Of a stretch of DNA of 64,000 nucleotides, positions 36,161-47,930 are shown piece by piece. Both the position numbers and the translations under genes were made by a program. Numbering within the stretch: position 1 is the stretch's first letter; each line of letters opens with the position of its first letter. The notes under the pieces are model-generated. The model saw nothing but the letters and a program-made list of their open reading frames with translations, was not told the origin of the DNA and did not search any database. Origin of the DNA: Hypomesus transpacificus (taxonomy: Eukaryota > Chordata > Actinopteri > Osmeriformes > Osmeridae). The DNA lies in contig NC_061073.1 of the NCBI RefSeq assembly GCF_021917145.1, positions 14,521,205-14,585,204 on the forward strand, in the 5' to 3' direction.

Positions 36161-37842
36161 ATGGACCGGTTTCAGACGGAAAACGCTGGAATCAACGGAA
36201 TCAACGAAAGCGCAGAGGAAAAGTACCGTGCTGTAGCGTACGACACAGCGCTCAGCACTTTGGTGGCTGTGGTCATTTATGTGGTGGTGAAAGTTAGCGT
36301 GGATGGGATTAGGCAGTGGCGGGCCAGGATATCGGTTCTGATCGTTGGCTCAGGGCCCGTGGGATTGACAGCTGCGTTGGTCGCTGTTCGCTCGGGCAAG
36401 GTGCTGAAGCTGACTGTACTGGATGAGAGGTACCGGACGGCTCTGCTCTGCCGGCCCCAGCAGATCGCCCTCGACCCAAGAAGTGTGAAGTTCCTACTGG
36501 GACTCGGTGTAGACTTTGACAACATGGAGGGGTGCTGGCACAACGAACACTTCTTCACCAAAATAGGAGTGTTTCAGGAGTACTTGCTGAGCATCTTGGA
36601 ACAGAAAAAACAGAAGGTGGAAATCAAGGTGCATCTGGGAACCAAGGTAGCCTGGCAAATAAAACCATAATCATATATGATTGACACAAGTACAATTGTG
36701 AATTTTGTTGTTAAGGTCTGCAAGATGGTGAACTGGCAACTTAAGGTGTTGTCAACATTATTGTTCTCGTAAAATAGTGGATTATAAACTCAGCATGAAA
36801 ATGCGTCTAACTTTAGTGTGTGTGTTCAAGAGTGTTCTAGTGAGAGAGTCAATGCGAGTGCAAGCTGATAAGTGGTAAATCTCCCATTTCAGTCACAGGG
36901 ATCTGTTGATGTGTTTGACTGTCTTTCGGGTGAACTTTCCGGGAGACCAGCGAGAAAGGAACACTTCTCCAGGCTCTGTAACACTGGAAACAGGAAAGAT
37001 GCACGTTACATTTCTTTGTAAATAATCATTTTCTCAATGAACGCTACAGATTTCCTTACGGTTTATTTCCGTCTCATTCTGGTGTTCTTTGTGGCAATAT
37101 TCTGTAACCTGACTATAGATATGACTTGCCATAGGTTCATCGGTTCACCCTTCAATGGGAAAGGGTGATGAAATATATGATAAACAGATGGATTCATGAT
37201 GCATGAATCAACTGATGGTGTATCCAGACTGAGACAAGTTTGATGGATGTGTCCTTTGGGTCATGGCTCAATTACCACAGCTGCAGCAGATTGTTTGCAA
37301 GGTGCCACGACAGGTGATAAAGAAGCATAGAAAGAAGGGTTGGGTGTGGGTTACAAGAACACAAGTGTCAGGTGGATCAAAAAATATCCTGACAAAGACT
37401 CACAGTAGGTGAATGAATGGAAGGAGTTTCGCTCTGGCCTGTCTGGCCTTGCCAGCATAGCTGTCCTCCAGTGATGACCAGTGCCTGTAGCTGTGTAGAA
37501 CCTCTATCTGCCATCCTGACTTACATCAAGGATACCTTTCATCAGATATAACATCCGGCTGATTAAGAGGCCTAACATCGACCAAACCTTTTCATTTCAG
37601 AGGACTGTCTCTGACAATTGAGTTATTCCTCTCTGCTTGCCAGAGATGTGTGATCTGTGAAAGCACATGTTCTCTGCAGTCTAAATGGATTAAGCACACT
37701 TATAGCCTCCAGATGTTTCTGCCTATATATTTTTCATAGTTTGAAGTCTGGTGTCCTCTGCCTTACTGCACACAGTTTATCTTACCTCGTTCTCTCTTCC
37801 TGCCCTCTTTACTAACTATCTATGTATCTATGTATCTATGTA

Positions 37843-37934
<92 letters not shown>

Positions 37935-39403
37935 TATGCTTGCCTCCATTACAGTCTTTACATTGCTAAGGTCACTGTGAAGATAGTAGTGTTTTATAGA
38001 GGGCAATGACATACACAGCTTCCTTCCTAACACACAGCAATAAATCACTCGGTATGTTATCAACACAATGGTGCCGAGGTGGAAAGGCGGCCATTTTGAA
38101 GAAACTCCCTCTGTACCAGAAGTGTTTCATGTTCTCTCTCTCTCTGTCTCTGTCTCTATTTCTCTGCCTCCGTCTATCCATCTCACTCTCTGTTTTTCGT
38201 CTTTTCTAAGTTCACAGAGGAATACCTGCGTCGGATCCCAGGTTGTGACTGGCCGCGAGTGATTGTTGTAGCTGATGGGTCTTGTGGAGACTCTTGCTCT
38301 GTGCTGGGCATTAGTTCCGACTACTCTGTACAGTCCTGCCATGCATATGGAGCTAATGCCACCATCGAGAGACTGGACCAAAGACAGGTTTGAAACGCAC
38401 ACACACACACACGCACACACATATGTAATCACTAAGCTCATCACAAAGCCCTTTAAAAAGAAACCCAACATATTGGTGTGTGTTGTTGGGAAAAGGATTA
38501 TCTTTCTAGATACACAGTGTTTAGACCGGATATTACAGCACGAGTATAACCGCATTTAGCCTAGCATGTCATTGAGCGAACAATGACCTGAACTGGTCCA
38601 CAGTAGCTTAGCACAAATTGGAATTCGATGCCCAACAATTTTACTTCTCTGTCCTGAGGGATGAGGGCCCAAGGCTCTTTACAACAACATCATCCGTATT
38701 GAAATTCTCATCGACACAAGGTCACGTGTCATGACAACCAGAGGGTCCACACACACACACACTACGTGCTGTGCTGATGACTCAGTCATGTTCCTGAGAA
38801 AAGCAGGCAGCAGGATGGTGGAATAATGAAGAAGCAGATATGAGACAGTGCACAGGAGATAAAGACGAGTGAATAACATGTTGGAAAACAAACAACTGCT
38901 CTTTTGCCCTGCCTGACCTCAGGGCTGCTTCTGAGAGGTAGGCATACAGGCTGACAGATGGACAGATCAGACAGACAGGTATACATACAGATGGACAGAC
39001 AAATAGATAAGGCAGGCAGTCAAGTAGGCAAGTAGGCAGCTAGATGGTCAGACAGACAGGAAGACAGACAGGCAGTGGATGGAGAAAAGGGTATACAGAC
39101 AGATAGGCAGACACGATAGACAGAAAAACACATCTGAAATGTTCCCTCGGGATGCAGACAGATACATTTTACATAAGCAATCATGACACGTCCAGCTCAC
39201 AGCCACTGAGCAACACCGATAAGAGACTGTTTATTTGATGTTCTGTTAAACATGGCTGTGTGTGACAATGTAATAACATTGTTAACACTAAATCATGAAA
39301 AAATCATTGTGTTTTTTTCCTTTTTTTCATTGTAACTGATTTTGACTGGGAGGAATTACTCCACTCTGACAGAGAAGGTAGAGAGAGAGAAAGAGAGAGA
39401 GAC

Positions 39404-39471
<68 letters not shown>

Positions 39472-41316
39472 AAAAAAAGAAAAGTGGGGTTTATTTATAT
39501 CTATTTAGGTTCTCCTCAGATGACTAGGAGACAGTTTTATTCATACGTTGTCTTTAGAGGCCTGGAGCCTGGTGCTACCGGCCCTTTCTGTCTCTGGTCA
39601 TTTCCCTTATTAATTGAATTTGCCCAACAGGATACCACATGGTTAGTTTCACTCCTCCCCCGACCTGGTAGCTATCATCACAGTGTGATCACATCTAGTT
39701 CATCTAATTAATGTGGCAGAGGATCAATTCTTATTTGAGGGAAGGAGGCACAGGGATGTTTGCTATGTAAATTATATACAGGACTATTTAAACTGCATAC
39801 AGTCTCAAGTAAAGAGACTTAACCTGGACAATTCCTGCATTGGGTTTGTTTTATATTCTTAAGGGAACCTGACAGACAGTGACCAACCAAGACAGGATAG
39901 AGGAGACAAACAAAGAGATCAATATGTGTGAGAACATAGAGGGGAAAGTTGGAAAGAGGTGTGGAAAGAAACTGGAGAGCGAGAGAGGTGAGAGAGGTTC
40001 GGTAGCTCATCTCCTGTATCACTTAATCAAGGGATCATATCTACCACTCCCTTCTGTCGTTAAATGAAGTAATATTGTTCTAATGTTGATATTAAGAATG
40101 CATAATCGATTTCTTTGCTAATGTTGCTAATCAGTCTCTCTCTCTCCCTCTCTCTTCCCCCCCCCCCCCTCTCTCTCTCTCTCTTTCCCAAGGTACCTAC
40201 CCCAGAGATTCGGGCGCACAGTCTGTATTTTGATCTGTCTGCATACGGCGTTGAGGCTCTAAGAGAGCAGAAGACCCCTGCAACCAAGCCAGGTTTTCAC
40301 TTGAAGATCTACGGAACTTTCCGCCATCGCTACATGGCCCTGGTGTGCCCCGCCAACGATACCAAAATGGTCCGCTTCCTCCGACACACCGTCAACTCCT
40401 CTGTAAGGGCTCCCAGCCGCCCCACAGTGCCTGTGATGCCTGTCTGACACAGTGCCTGTGAAGCCTGTCTGACACAGTGCATGCATCTCTCACACGTCAG
40501 GCATTCACCAAGATTCCTTGACGACACATTGGGACATAGGTGTACAGAAATATAGTCATCGAAAGTATACACGGTTCAGTAGTTCATTTAATGTTGAGAT
40601 CACATTGTGTTTCATGCTCTCCCACGTAGCACAGGAGATGGCCTCATCTCTGCTTGGTCAGGCTACTGCTCTTGGCATGTCCATCTTAATGCAGTGGAAA
40701 GAGGGCTAATAATAGCACATGACTGAATTTCACACCTACTTACTCCTTACCTTTCATTCAGCAAATGGCCTCCAACTACACCATTGTGTATCTTGGCTGA
40801 TTACACAGTGTATGACCGCAAGTGTATATGTGTGCCTGAGGAAGGTGGAGGCTGAACCTCATTGGTTGTGTGTGTGTGCGTGGCCATCTGTGCGAGGAGA
40901 ATCATTCTCCCAGCTGGATCCAGTGTTCCCTGACTGCTACCCGGCACCCAGAAGGGCTGACAAACATTTAAAGATTCTGCTGAGACTTGCCAGTTTCACC
41001 TTGAGATTTGCACAGTTGGTGAGCCATGGCCATAGACATAATGTTGCACATCCTCCGCTTGGCTAATGGAGGATGATGTCTGATCTCATCTTGCGTGGGC
41101 ATCAACACTTGAGTAAGAGACCAGACACACACTTTCCTTTACAGCTTCCCACGCTCAGCAAGGCTGGGCACACTGTGTGACACATAGTATGTTGTTCACA
41201 CACATATGCTTGCACGCACACATCTACACACACTCCCTGTTACCTGGTTACGGATGGCTAGTGAAGGCCTAAGAAGAGCATAGATGAGCAAAGAGAGAGA
41301 CTGAGTGTGTGTGTTT

Positions 41317-41403
<87 letters not shown>

Positions 41404-42321
41404 TGTTTCCTGTTCCTGATTCATATAGAAGATAGTAATTTCTGTAATTCCACTGTTCCTTTAGCAATATGAACATTTGTTCTTTTATACCAATAAATCC
41501 AATTGAATTTAACTGAGAAATAGTTTCCATGTAAAATTGACCCCCCAAAAATAAACAAAACTTCACGTCATACAGAGCATAACACTTTTCATAAACAATC
41601 GGATTGAATGTGTCATTTCTGTACACCCTCCTCCTGCAGATCATGAAGAATATCTTCCACCAGTCCTTCAACGCCTACAAGACAGACATTGAGCCCCGTC
41701 TGAATGACCTGACGCTGCACCGCATGCAGTGTAGCCGCCGTCTGTTTGAGGTCCAGCTGTCCCACCGCTGTGTCAGCGCTGCGTACATCGAGGGGGACAA
41801 TGTGGCCGTCACCGTGGAGGGAGAGGCGGCTCGCGTGCTCAACTTTGACACAGGTGTGTACCAGGGGCGTAGGCAGGTTCATCTGTTTGGGTCGGCTTAG
41901 GAAAATATGGATAGGCATCTTTTCAGTTTTTTTTTTACTTATTTACTTTACCATGTGCACCCGGTGCATAATTTTTCGGAGATTACAAATAAAATGTGAT
42001 TTGATTCTGAGGTTTTGACCCGGTTTGAAGACACTTGTATGAATGAGAAGGAGAAGACTGAGGATGTAACATGTGGAACTTCTGCTTAGCTATTAGCTGT
42101 TTTGCTCTTACTAAACAATCGTTCTATTCGTCTGCCTTACAGGCTGTGGCGTGAACCTGGGCATGAGGGGTCTGGAGTCACTAGGGACCTTCATCTACCG
42201 CACTGCCACAGCTGTGGACCAGAACGACATGCTGGAGGCCCTGTCCTCCAAGATTCAACACTCCAGGCAAGTTGCCGAAACCTTCAGACTGTCTGGCCTG
42301 ACCCACACTATGTTTGACTGA
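36161..42321 (+). CDS. Membrane-anchored flavin-oxidoreductase-like protein, unnamed
   Basis: Five exons (36161-36646, 38211-38387, 40193-40402, 41640-41853, 42143-42321) give 421 residues with closed phases. The N-terminus is polar, then residues about 28-48 form a hydrophobic segment ([18 protein letters not shown]) that should anchor it in a membrane. Next comes a Rossmann FAD-binding start, [20 protein letters not shown], with an acidic residue ending the second strand (LTVLDERY). Exon 2 has [17 protein letters not shown], placed like the ADG/GADG motif of UbiH- and MICAL-type monooxygenases. The last exon has [17 protein letters not shown], where such enzymes have the GD-G-GMN flavin motif; the usual aspartate context is only partly kept. 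The fold is inferred from motif order. Substrate and human orthologue are unknown to me. An untranslated exon upstream is possible. Confidence 0.78.
37859..37929. repeat. (CT)n microsatellite
   Basis: About 35 CT units preceded by a CTAT/CTGT stretch, in intron 1 of the flavoprotein-like gene. Confidence 0.97.
38940..39115. repeat. Degenerate (GACA)n-type minisatellite
   Basis: GACAGA-, GGCAG- and AGATAGG-like words recur over about 170 bp in intron 2 of the flavoprotein-like gene without a strict unit. Confidence 0.7.
39379..39470. repeat. (GA)n microsatellite
   Basis: GAGA-rich tract with a pure central run of about 30 units, in intron 2 of the flavoprotein-like gene. Confidence 0.96.
40430..40483. 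repeat. 25-bp tandem duplication
   Basis: Two and a part copies of a unit reading CACAGTGCCTGTGATGCCTG plus TCTGA, with one variant base, just after exon 40193-40402 of the flavoprotein-like gene. Confidence 0.8.
41320..41400. repeat. (GA)n microsatellite
   Basis: About 40 GA units shortly before exon 41640-41853 of the flavoprotein-like gene. Confidence 0.97.
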
Positions 42322-43114
42322 GAACATGAGATGGCAGGAAGACCAAAAAACATATCTTCTACCATGGGACTATCCACGCTCAGTGGGCTGGATTGGATGA
42401 GGACCATGCAGGTGTAAAGGGATGTCAGTTCAATACCCTGACAGATGGAGAACACAGATAACAAACTAGTGGTTGTGGTCACAGTCACATGGTCACATTT
42501 TTTACTGTATTGTCACATCATGGTTGAATGGAGATTATCAACGGTGGAAAAGACAGAACCTCACGGACCCAGATGCCTCCTTTGTCCTGGGAGAACGTGA
42601 ATGAACAGGTGGACTGAATGACCATCCTTGGTAGATCCCTGGTTTAAGGGAGACAGGAACCAGGGAGGTGTTTAGAACAGGATTGTTAGTTTGGATCCTG
42701 ATCTAAAATGTCACCTGTCAAGGTTTTACTTGTGGGGTTTTCTGGGTTGGTTTTGATGCCGTACAGTTTGAAAGTACAAAAATGTAAATGGAATGTACAA
42801 TAGATCTTATCCACATAAGGACTGAAGAAAATTATGGAACCTTAAAATGTGACTATTTTGACGATAGTTTGGATTTGACCAAAAGCTCAAAATATCACAT
42901 GAATGTGTTATTTCTATCGTGGTGTTGCCTTCAGTGCAGTGAGTTTTTGTAAACATTGAGATGTACGGTGTAGAATACAACACAGTATTGCTCTATGTCT
43001 TGACACGTGTAATAATTGTTTACCGTATGTGCCTATAGCCTTTGACGTTGTATCAATTAAACAATGGATATGAATGAGATAATGGCATGTACAGGTAAAC
43101 CATACTCTTCGTTT

Positions 43115-43120
43115 AATAAA
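43115..43120 (+). terminator. Polyadenylation signal of the flavoprotein-like gene
   Basis: AATAAA about 800 bp after the TGA at 42321. The interval has no other coding signal and is probably the 3' UTR. Confidence 0.5.
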
Positions 43121-43605
43121 TTACACACAGTCCTAAATATAGGACATCTGAAACGTTTGTCTACTCTAGGTCATTATATACGATTATTAGGGAGTTAGGG
43201 TTATGCTAAATAGGGTTTGTTTGATGTTGTTTTTGAAGGTTATGCACCTCACTGTCAAGTTATCGTTCTACTGCCATCTAACGGTATGAAAAGCAAAATG
43301 ACGCCCAGTTTGCAATAGGCCTTAGTGTTTATAATTAACTGTGGATGGCAGCTTTAACCATTGCATGTAACAATGATGACGCTAGTTTACAGGTCGAAGG
43401 TGTCAAAGTTTTGTTACTAAAGAAAAGAACACATTCAATAAAAGTTTTGTTATTATGACGTGGTGAACTTGACGTAGCTATAGGCTATGCTAAATTCGTC
43501 ACAGAGATGCGGTAAATTCGAGTTATAAATTGGCCTTACTTGTCGGGAGTGCATCTTTTAGACTACGACTGAAGATTTGTGACTACATTCCTGTGACCTC
43601 CAATA

Positions 43606-46600
43606 ATGTCGGAAACAAAGGAGATTGGTAAGGATTTCTTCTTCAAACGTTTTTGGATGTAACGCGTTGAGATGGCCTAACAGAAAAACTATAACATGGA
43701 GATTTGATTGTCTTCTCGCTTTTTGGGATGGTGAATCCTCCACATATAAAGAAGAAAGATCCATTGGCCCCATAAACGCAGAAATATAGGGCTGACCTGA
43801 CAAGGTAAGGTGACATGGTTGGTCTGATTGACAGAGCCAACTTATTATCCAAGTCTATTTGACATCTGGTGTCTGCTTACTTTCAAGCTAAGATGAAGCC
43901 CAAAAAGCCATCGGATATGCCTGGAGCACAAATGGATGGAGGTGGGTTTTCCATGTTCTGTCTCTGGTCAGTTAACTTGCACATTGTGCTCGCCGACAAG
44001 TGTATTTTGTATAGCAAGCTATACCTAGATTTTATCATTCTTTCCCAAACCTGGTTCTTGGGACCCCCTGCCCTGCATGTTTTGTTTCCCTCTTCCTATA
44101 AACCTGGTTAAAATGTATGGGTCATCAGCCTGATAACAGCCCATTCATTTGAATCAGGTGTGTTGGAAGAGGGAAACATCTTAAACATGCCGGGCAGGGT
44201 TGAAAAAAGCTACCTTATATCAATGATGGGTATCATTTCCGCAGGCTGAGGAAATAGATCTAAATGTTTGACTCAAAATTAGGGTTTTGCAAATGAATAA
44301 AGTGAAGGTCATGTCTGACAATGGATAGTTGTCTTTCAGGTCCCTGTGTGGGGAGGGCTCAGAGTGCTCCTTACTCCTCAGAGACAGAAGATGTCTGCTA
44401 TCCCGTGATTATTCAATTCCTGAAGAGCCTCACAGACGAGTGAGATCCAGTTTCTTTATATCTTGTCTCCAACATGTTCACATTTTTAGCAAATGCAAAT
44501 GACTTATTCATTTTTTCTCTCTCAGACAATGGCTGGCCCTTAGGCAAAGCGTGCACAACCCTGTGAGTGCATCTCGACCTTGTTTTAGTGGAATGACTCT
44601 AAGAAATGCTGCTATATTTATGAAACTGATGAGGCCACTCAAAAACACCCTATCACTTGTCTACTATTCAATGAAGGAATCGAGAGAGAAAATGTCCAAG
44701 GCTTGCCAGGAGATTGTGAAAGTGATCACCATGACAACGTTTCGACTGCTGGTCCCGGCCATCATGGAGGTGCTAAAACAGGAGGACCTGGAGGACCCTG
44801 TAACCTCCAAAAGGTATGAAATAACAACCAACATTGCTTTTAGATGGTCCCAAAATGTGTTACTGTTTCAAAAATGTGTATCTGTTTGTGAAAATGCATG
44901 TAATTGTGCACTAAATTGGTGACCACACTTGCAATCATAATACTTTGTAATAAATGTCCATGTAACGCTGGAAATGCACTGTATTAAGAGACAAGTTGCT
45001 TTTGCTTGTTTAAGACAACCCCAAAGCGCCATGCAGAGGCCTGAGACAGACGACCCTTTGAGAACCCTCTTTGGGGTGACTGAGGAAACTATTCTGCAGT
45101 CACTGAGAGCCACATCACCCTCCAGTCCACCTGAGCTGACCAGTGTGCTGGTGGGGGAGATCGTCAGAGACATTAACAGCAGGATCTCAGCAGTGGTCTC
45201 TACCTGGGGTAGTATCTCACCAGTGCCTGGATGCAGTCGATCGGTCAAGAATGCCATCAAACAGATGGGTAGGGTAATCCATGTTGGCCTACAAAGGTTG
45301 TGCCTGTGTACGAAACCAGGGGAAACTTTGGCCTCAGAGGGAGCTTTCTCAGAAGCAGGGAAGGCCAGCACTTTTATGGACGTTTTATCTGACCCAAACT
45401 TCCAGAAGAATGCCTCTAGCACTGTCAGTGGGATCCTGAAGAAACAAGCCGATTCATCCTCTTCAGAATCTTCAACTTGTGCCAGTGCTTCTACCAGTCG
45501 GATGAATATGTGGGGCTCTGTTCCTCCCTCAAAGTCCACTCTCTCTCTGGCCCATGCCCAGTCGGCAGCCTCAGTTATTATCCAGTGCTTTGTCAGTGAC
45601 ATGGAGGACGTTTCCATGCACTTGTGGTTCGAGAATGGAACAACTCCCAAACTGGAGTCCACGCTTTCTGAGGCTAAGATGATTTATGGCTTAATGCAAG
45701 CAAGGTTGAGGAATTTTTTCACACTGCCAAGCTCAACAGTGTCAGAGCAGCTCCCTGTAGACGAGGAACTAGAACTGTGCACCAAAGAAGTAATGAGCCT
45801 GATTCTGGATGCTTATCGTTCCGAGTTTGCAGCGGTTGGATGTCCTACTTTAAAAGTGGATGGAGCTTCACCTATGTCCAGTCATCCACAGAGGCCGTAT
45901 ATGGAACAACTCATAAGTCATCTTGAAAAGCTGACCATCGCTTCATCATGGTCTGAAATCCAACTGGACTCACCTGGATCCTCCCCAAACGCAAACCTGT
46001 ACAGCATAGGAAAATTGTCACCTGAGCGCATTCTAAACAAAGTCAAAGATGGGGTCACTGAGGTGCTTTTAAGAAATTCTTCGAGTTTCAAATCAGCCGC
46101 ACACTCTTTTCCTCCTTCTGAGATCGATATTGATGATGAGGCCTCAGAGATCATCACATCTTTTGTTTCAGATGTGAAAGACATAGCCCAAACTAGTAAG
46201 GCTGTTGACGGCCAAGGGCAAGCTGATGTTGAAGAGCCACTAAGCACAGAGAGGGATGCAACTGAATCCAGCCCCAGTCACAATACCATAAGACACCCAA
46301 GTATAAGTGAGAACATTTTTTCTGCCACTGTGAATCTCTACAAAAACCTTCAGAAAAAACTGTCCCAAGGGCCTAAGAATGAAAAGCCAACATTTATGTG
46401 TGAAGAAAAACTTGTTACTAGCACCCACAGTGGGCTTGATGAGAGAACCATCTTTGAGTCTTTTTCTGAGGCCCAGTCAAGTGTTTGTCTTCAGCAAGAG
46501 ATTTCCAAATCTGAGGAGATGGAGAACTCTGAGGAGCTCTTCCAGCTTCAAAGGACGGTGGGAGCCATGTTGAAAAGCCTAGAAGGTATCAAGGGTTTTG

Positions 46601-47930
46601 ATGAGGAGCCCCCAGGAACGGTTGTATCGGGATCAGAGAAGGTGCTGGAGGGCATGTCCTTCTCCCTCCCAGGAACCCCCATCCCCAAAAATGTCCCTGT
46701 CATTGCCAGCCCGATAGTCAGAAGCACCATTATTGATTCAAGTATCGAAAGAAAGCCAGCTCTGTCACCCAGTGTGTCAGATGTGGTAAACATCATTCTA
46801 GACCACGTGGACCCAAAATATATACAGGTAGCCACATCTCCTGGAGATGGTCCCAACACAGCTCTCCAGAGACTGGAACAACTAAGTTCCGAGGGCAGGA
46901 TTAGTGACCTCTCACGCGACCTTGTTGATCAGCTGCTAGTTGCGATGTCGGATGACATGGACACACTACCAGCAGACACGAGCCCACCTGAGAGAGGCGT
47001 CTCAGACACGGTCCTGTCCGGAAGTCTGAGGACTGGGGAACAGCCATTGAAGTTGTTCACCTCAGAGCTCATTTACAGCTTCACAGAGGAGTCAGTTAAA
47101 CGTTTACTCCTTCCACTTCTCCTCCCTCCTCTGGGAACCTCCCAGAAGGTGACAGCCTCTCAGGATGTGACATCGTCACTCCACGTCTCCAGATGCCCCA
47201 GAAACCGACCCTCCTCTGGATGCTCAGTGGGTTCAGACAGCTCAGTACTCTATAATAACACTGTGAATCTTTTCACTAAAGCGATGGTCCAACAAGTGAT
47301 GGACATTCTGTCCCCGGATTCAAAGTCAAGTGCCAAATCTTCAACAAGCCCTACTCTGTCTGGCAGATGTAATGTGAAAAGCAATCCATTTGATGGGCTA
47401 CACAAAGAAGAGGGCAGTGCAGAGAAAAAAATGATTGTCAAGAAGGCTAAGAGTACATTTAACATTGTGGTAAGGCCTATACATGGTCATATATTTTACA
47501 CACTTCACATATTTGGTAAGGTGACATGGTATTTATAGTGATAATATAAAGCCAAATGTAATTTCTTATATTCGAAGAGAGTACACTAGACTAATACTCT
47601 CCTAATCAGTTAATTCAGATACTCCACATTTTTTCAGTCAACTCAGGCCGCAGAGGAACAATCCATCTGCATCTGTAAGTCAGCAAGAAAGACTATACAT
47701 CATAGATTTTTTTATAGGAAAAATATTTGTACATTTGAAAGCACTTTGTATGGATGTGGATTGACAATTGTCTCTCTGATTCTCTCCTTACTCCAGCTTC
47801 ATGCAGTGTGTCCCAGCAGGCCCCAGAAGAGGTACCACCTGAAAACCAGTCTCTTCTAATGCGGATCTTCTCTGCCATGACCCTGTGCAACCCGTTGTAC
47901 AAGAAGGCCTCCATGACCCAGATCCAATAG
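43606..47930 (+). CDS. Large protein of unknown family (1029 residues)
   Basis: Seven exons (43606-43627, 43888-43941, 44340-44439, 44526-44813, 45015-47469, 47638-47674, 47797-47930) join in phase to 1029 codons ending TAG. Each junction has GT and AG, and the 2455-base exon is fully open, which argues for a real gene. No known domain is recognised. It is rich in Ser, Thr and Glu, with hydrophobic-acidic helix-like stretches recurring every 60-100 residues: SVLVGEIVRDINSRISAVVS, LCTKEVMSLILDAY, RILNKVKDGVTEVLL, SEIITSFVSDVKDIAQ, SDVVNIILDHVD, LSRDLVDQLLVAMS, NLFTKAMVQQVMDIL. The last exon ends LLMRIFSAMTLCNPLYKKAS. The spaced-helix pattern loosely recalls FSIP2-like sperm proteins, which is speculation. 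There is no signal peptide or clear membrane segment. Confidence 0.7.
44043..44202. mobile_element. Palindromic hAT-like MITE, short form
   Basis: About 160 bp with mirrored arms: CCCTGCCCTGCATGTTTTG on the left and, on the right, AACATGCCGGGCAGGG, around a centre with TCAGCCTGATAACAGCCC. The same family forms the outer shell at 55819-57036. It lies in the intron of the unknown 1029-residue gene. Confidence 0.7.

Noticed and set aside
44868-45662. Minus-strand open frame of 264 codons opposite the start of the 2.5-kb exon
   Set aside because: It is the shadow of the plus-strand coding exon, with no splice-site or homology support of its own.
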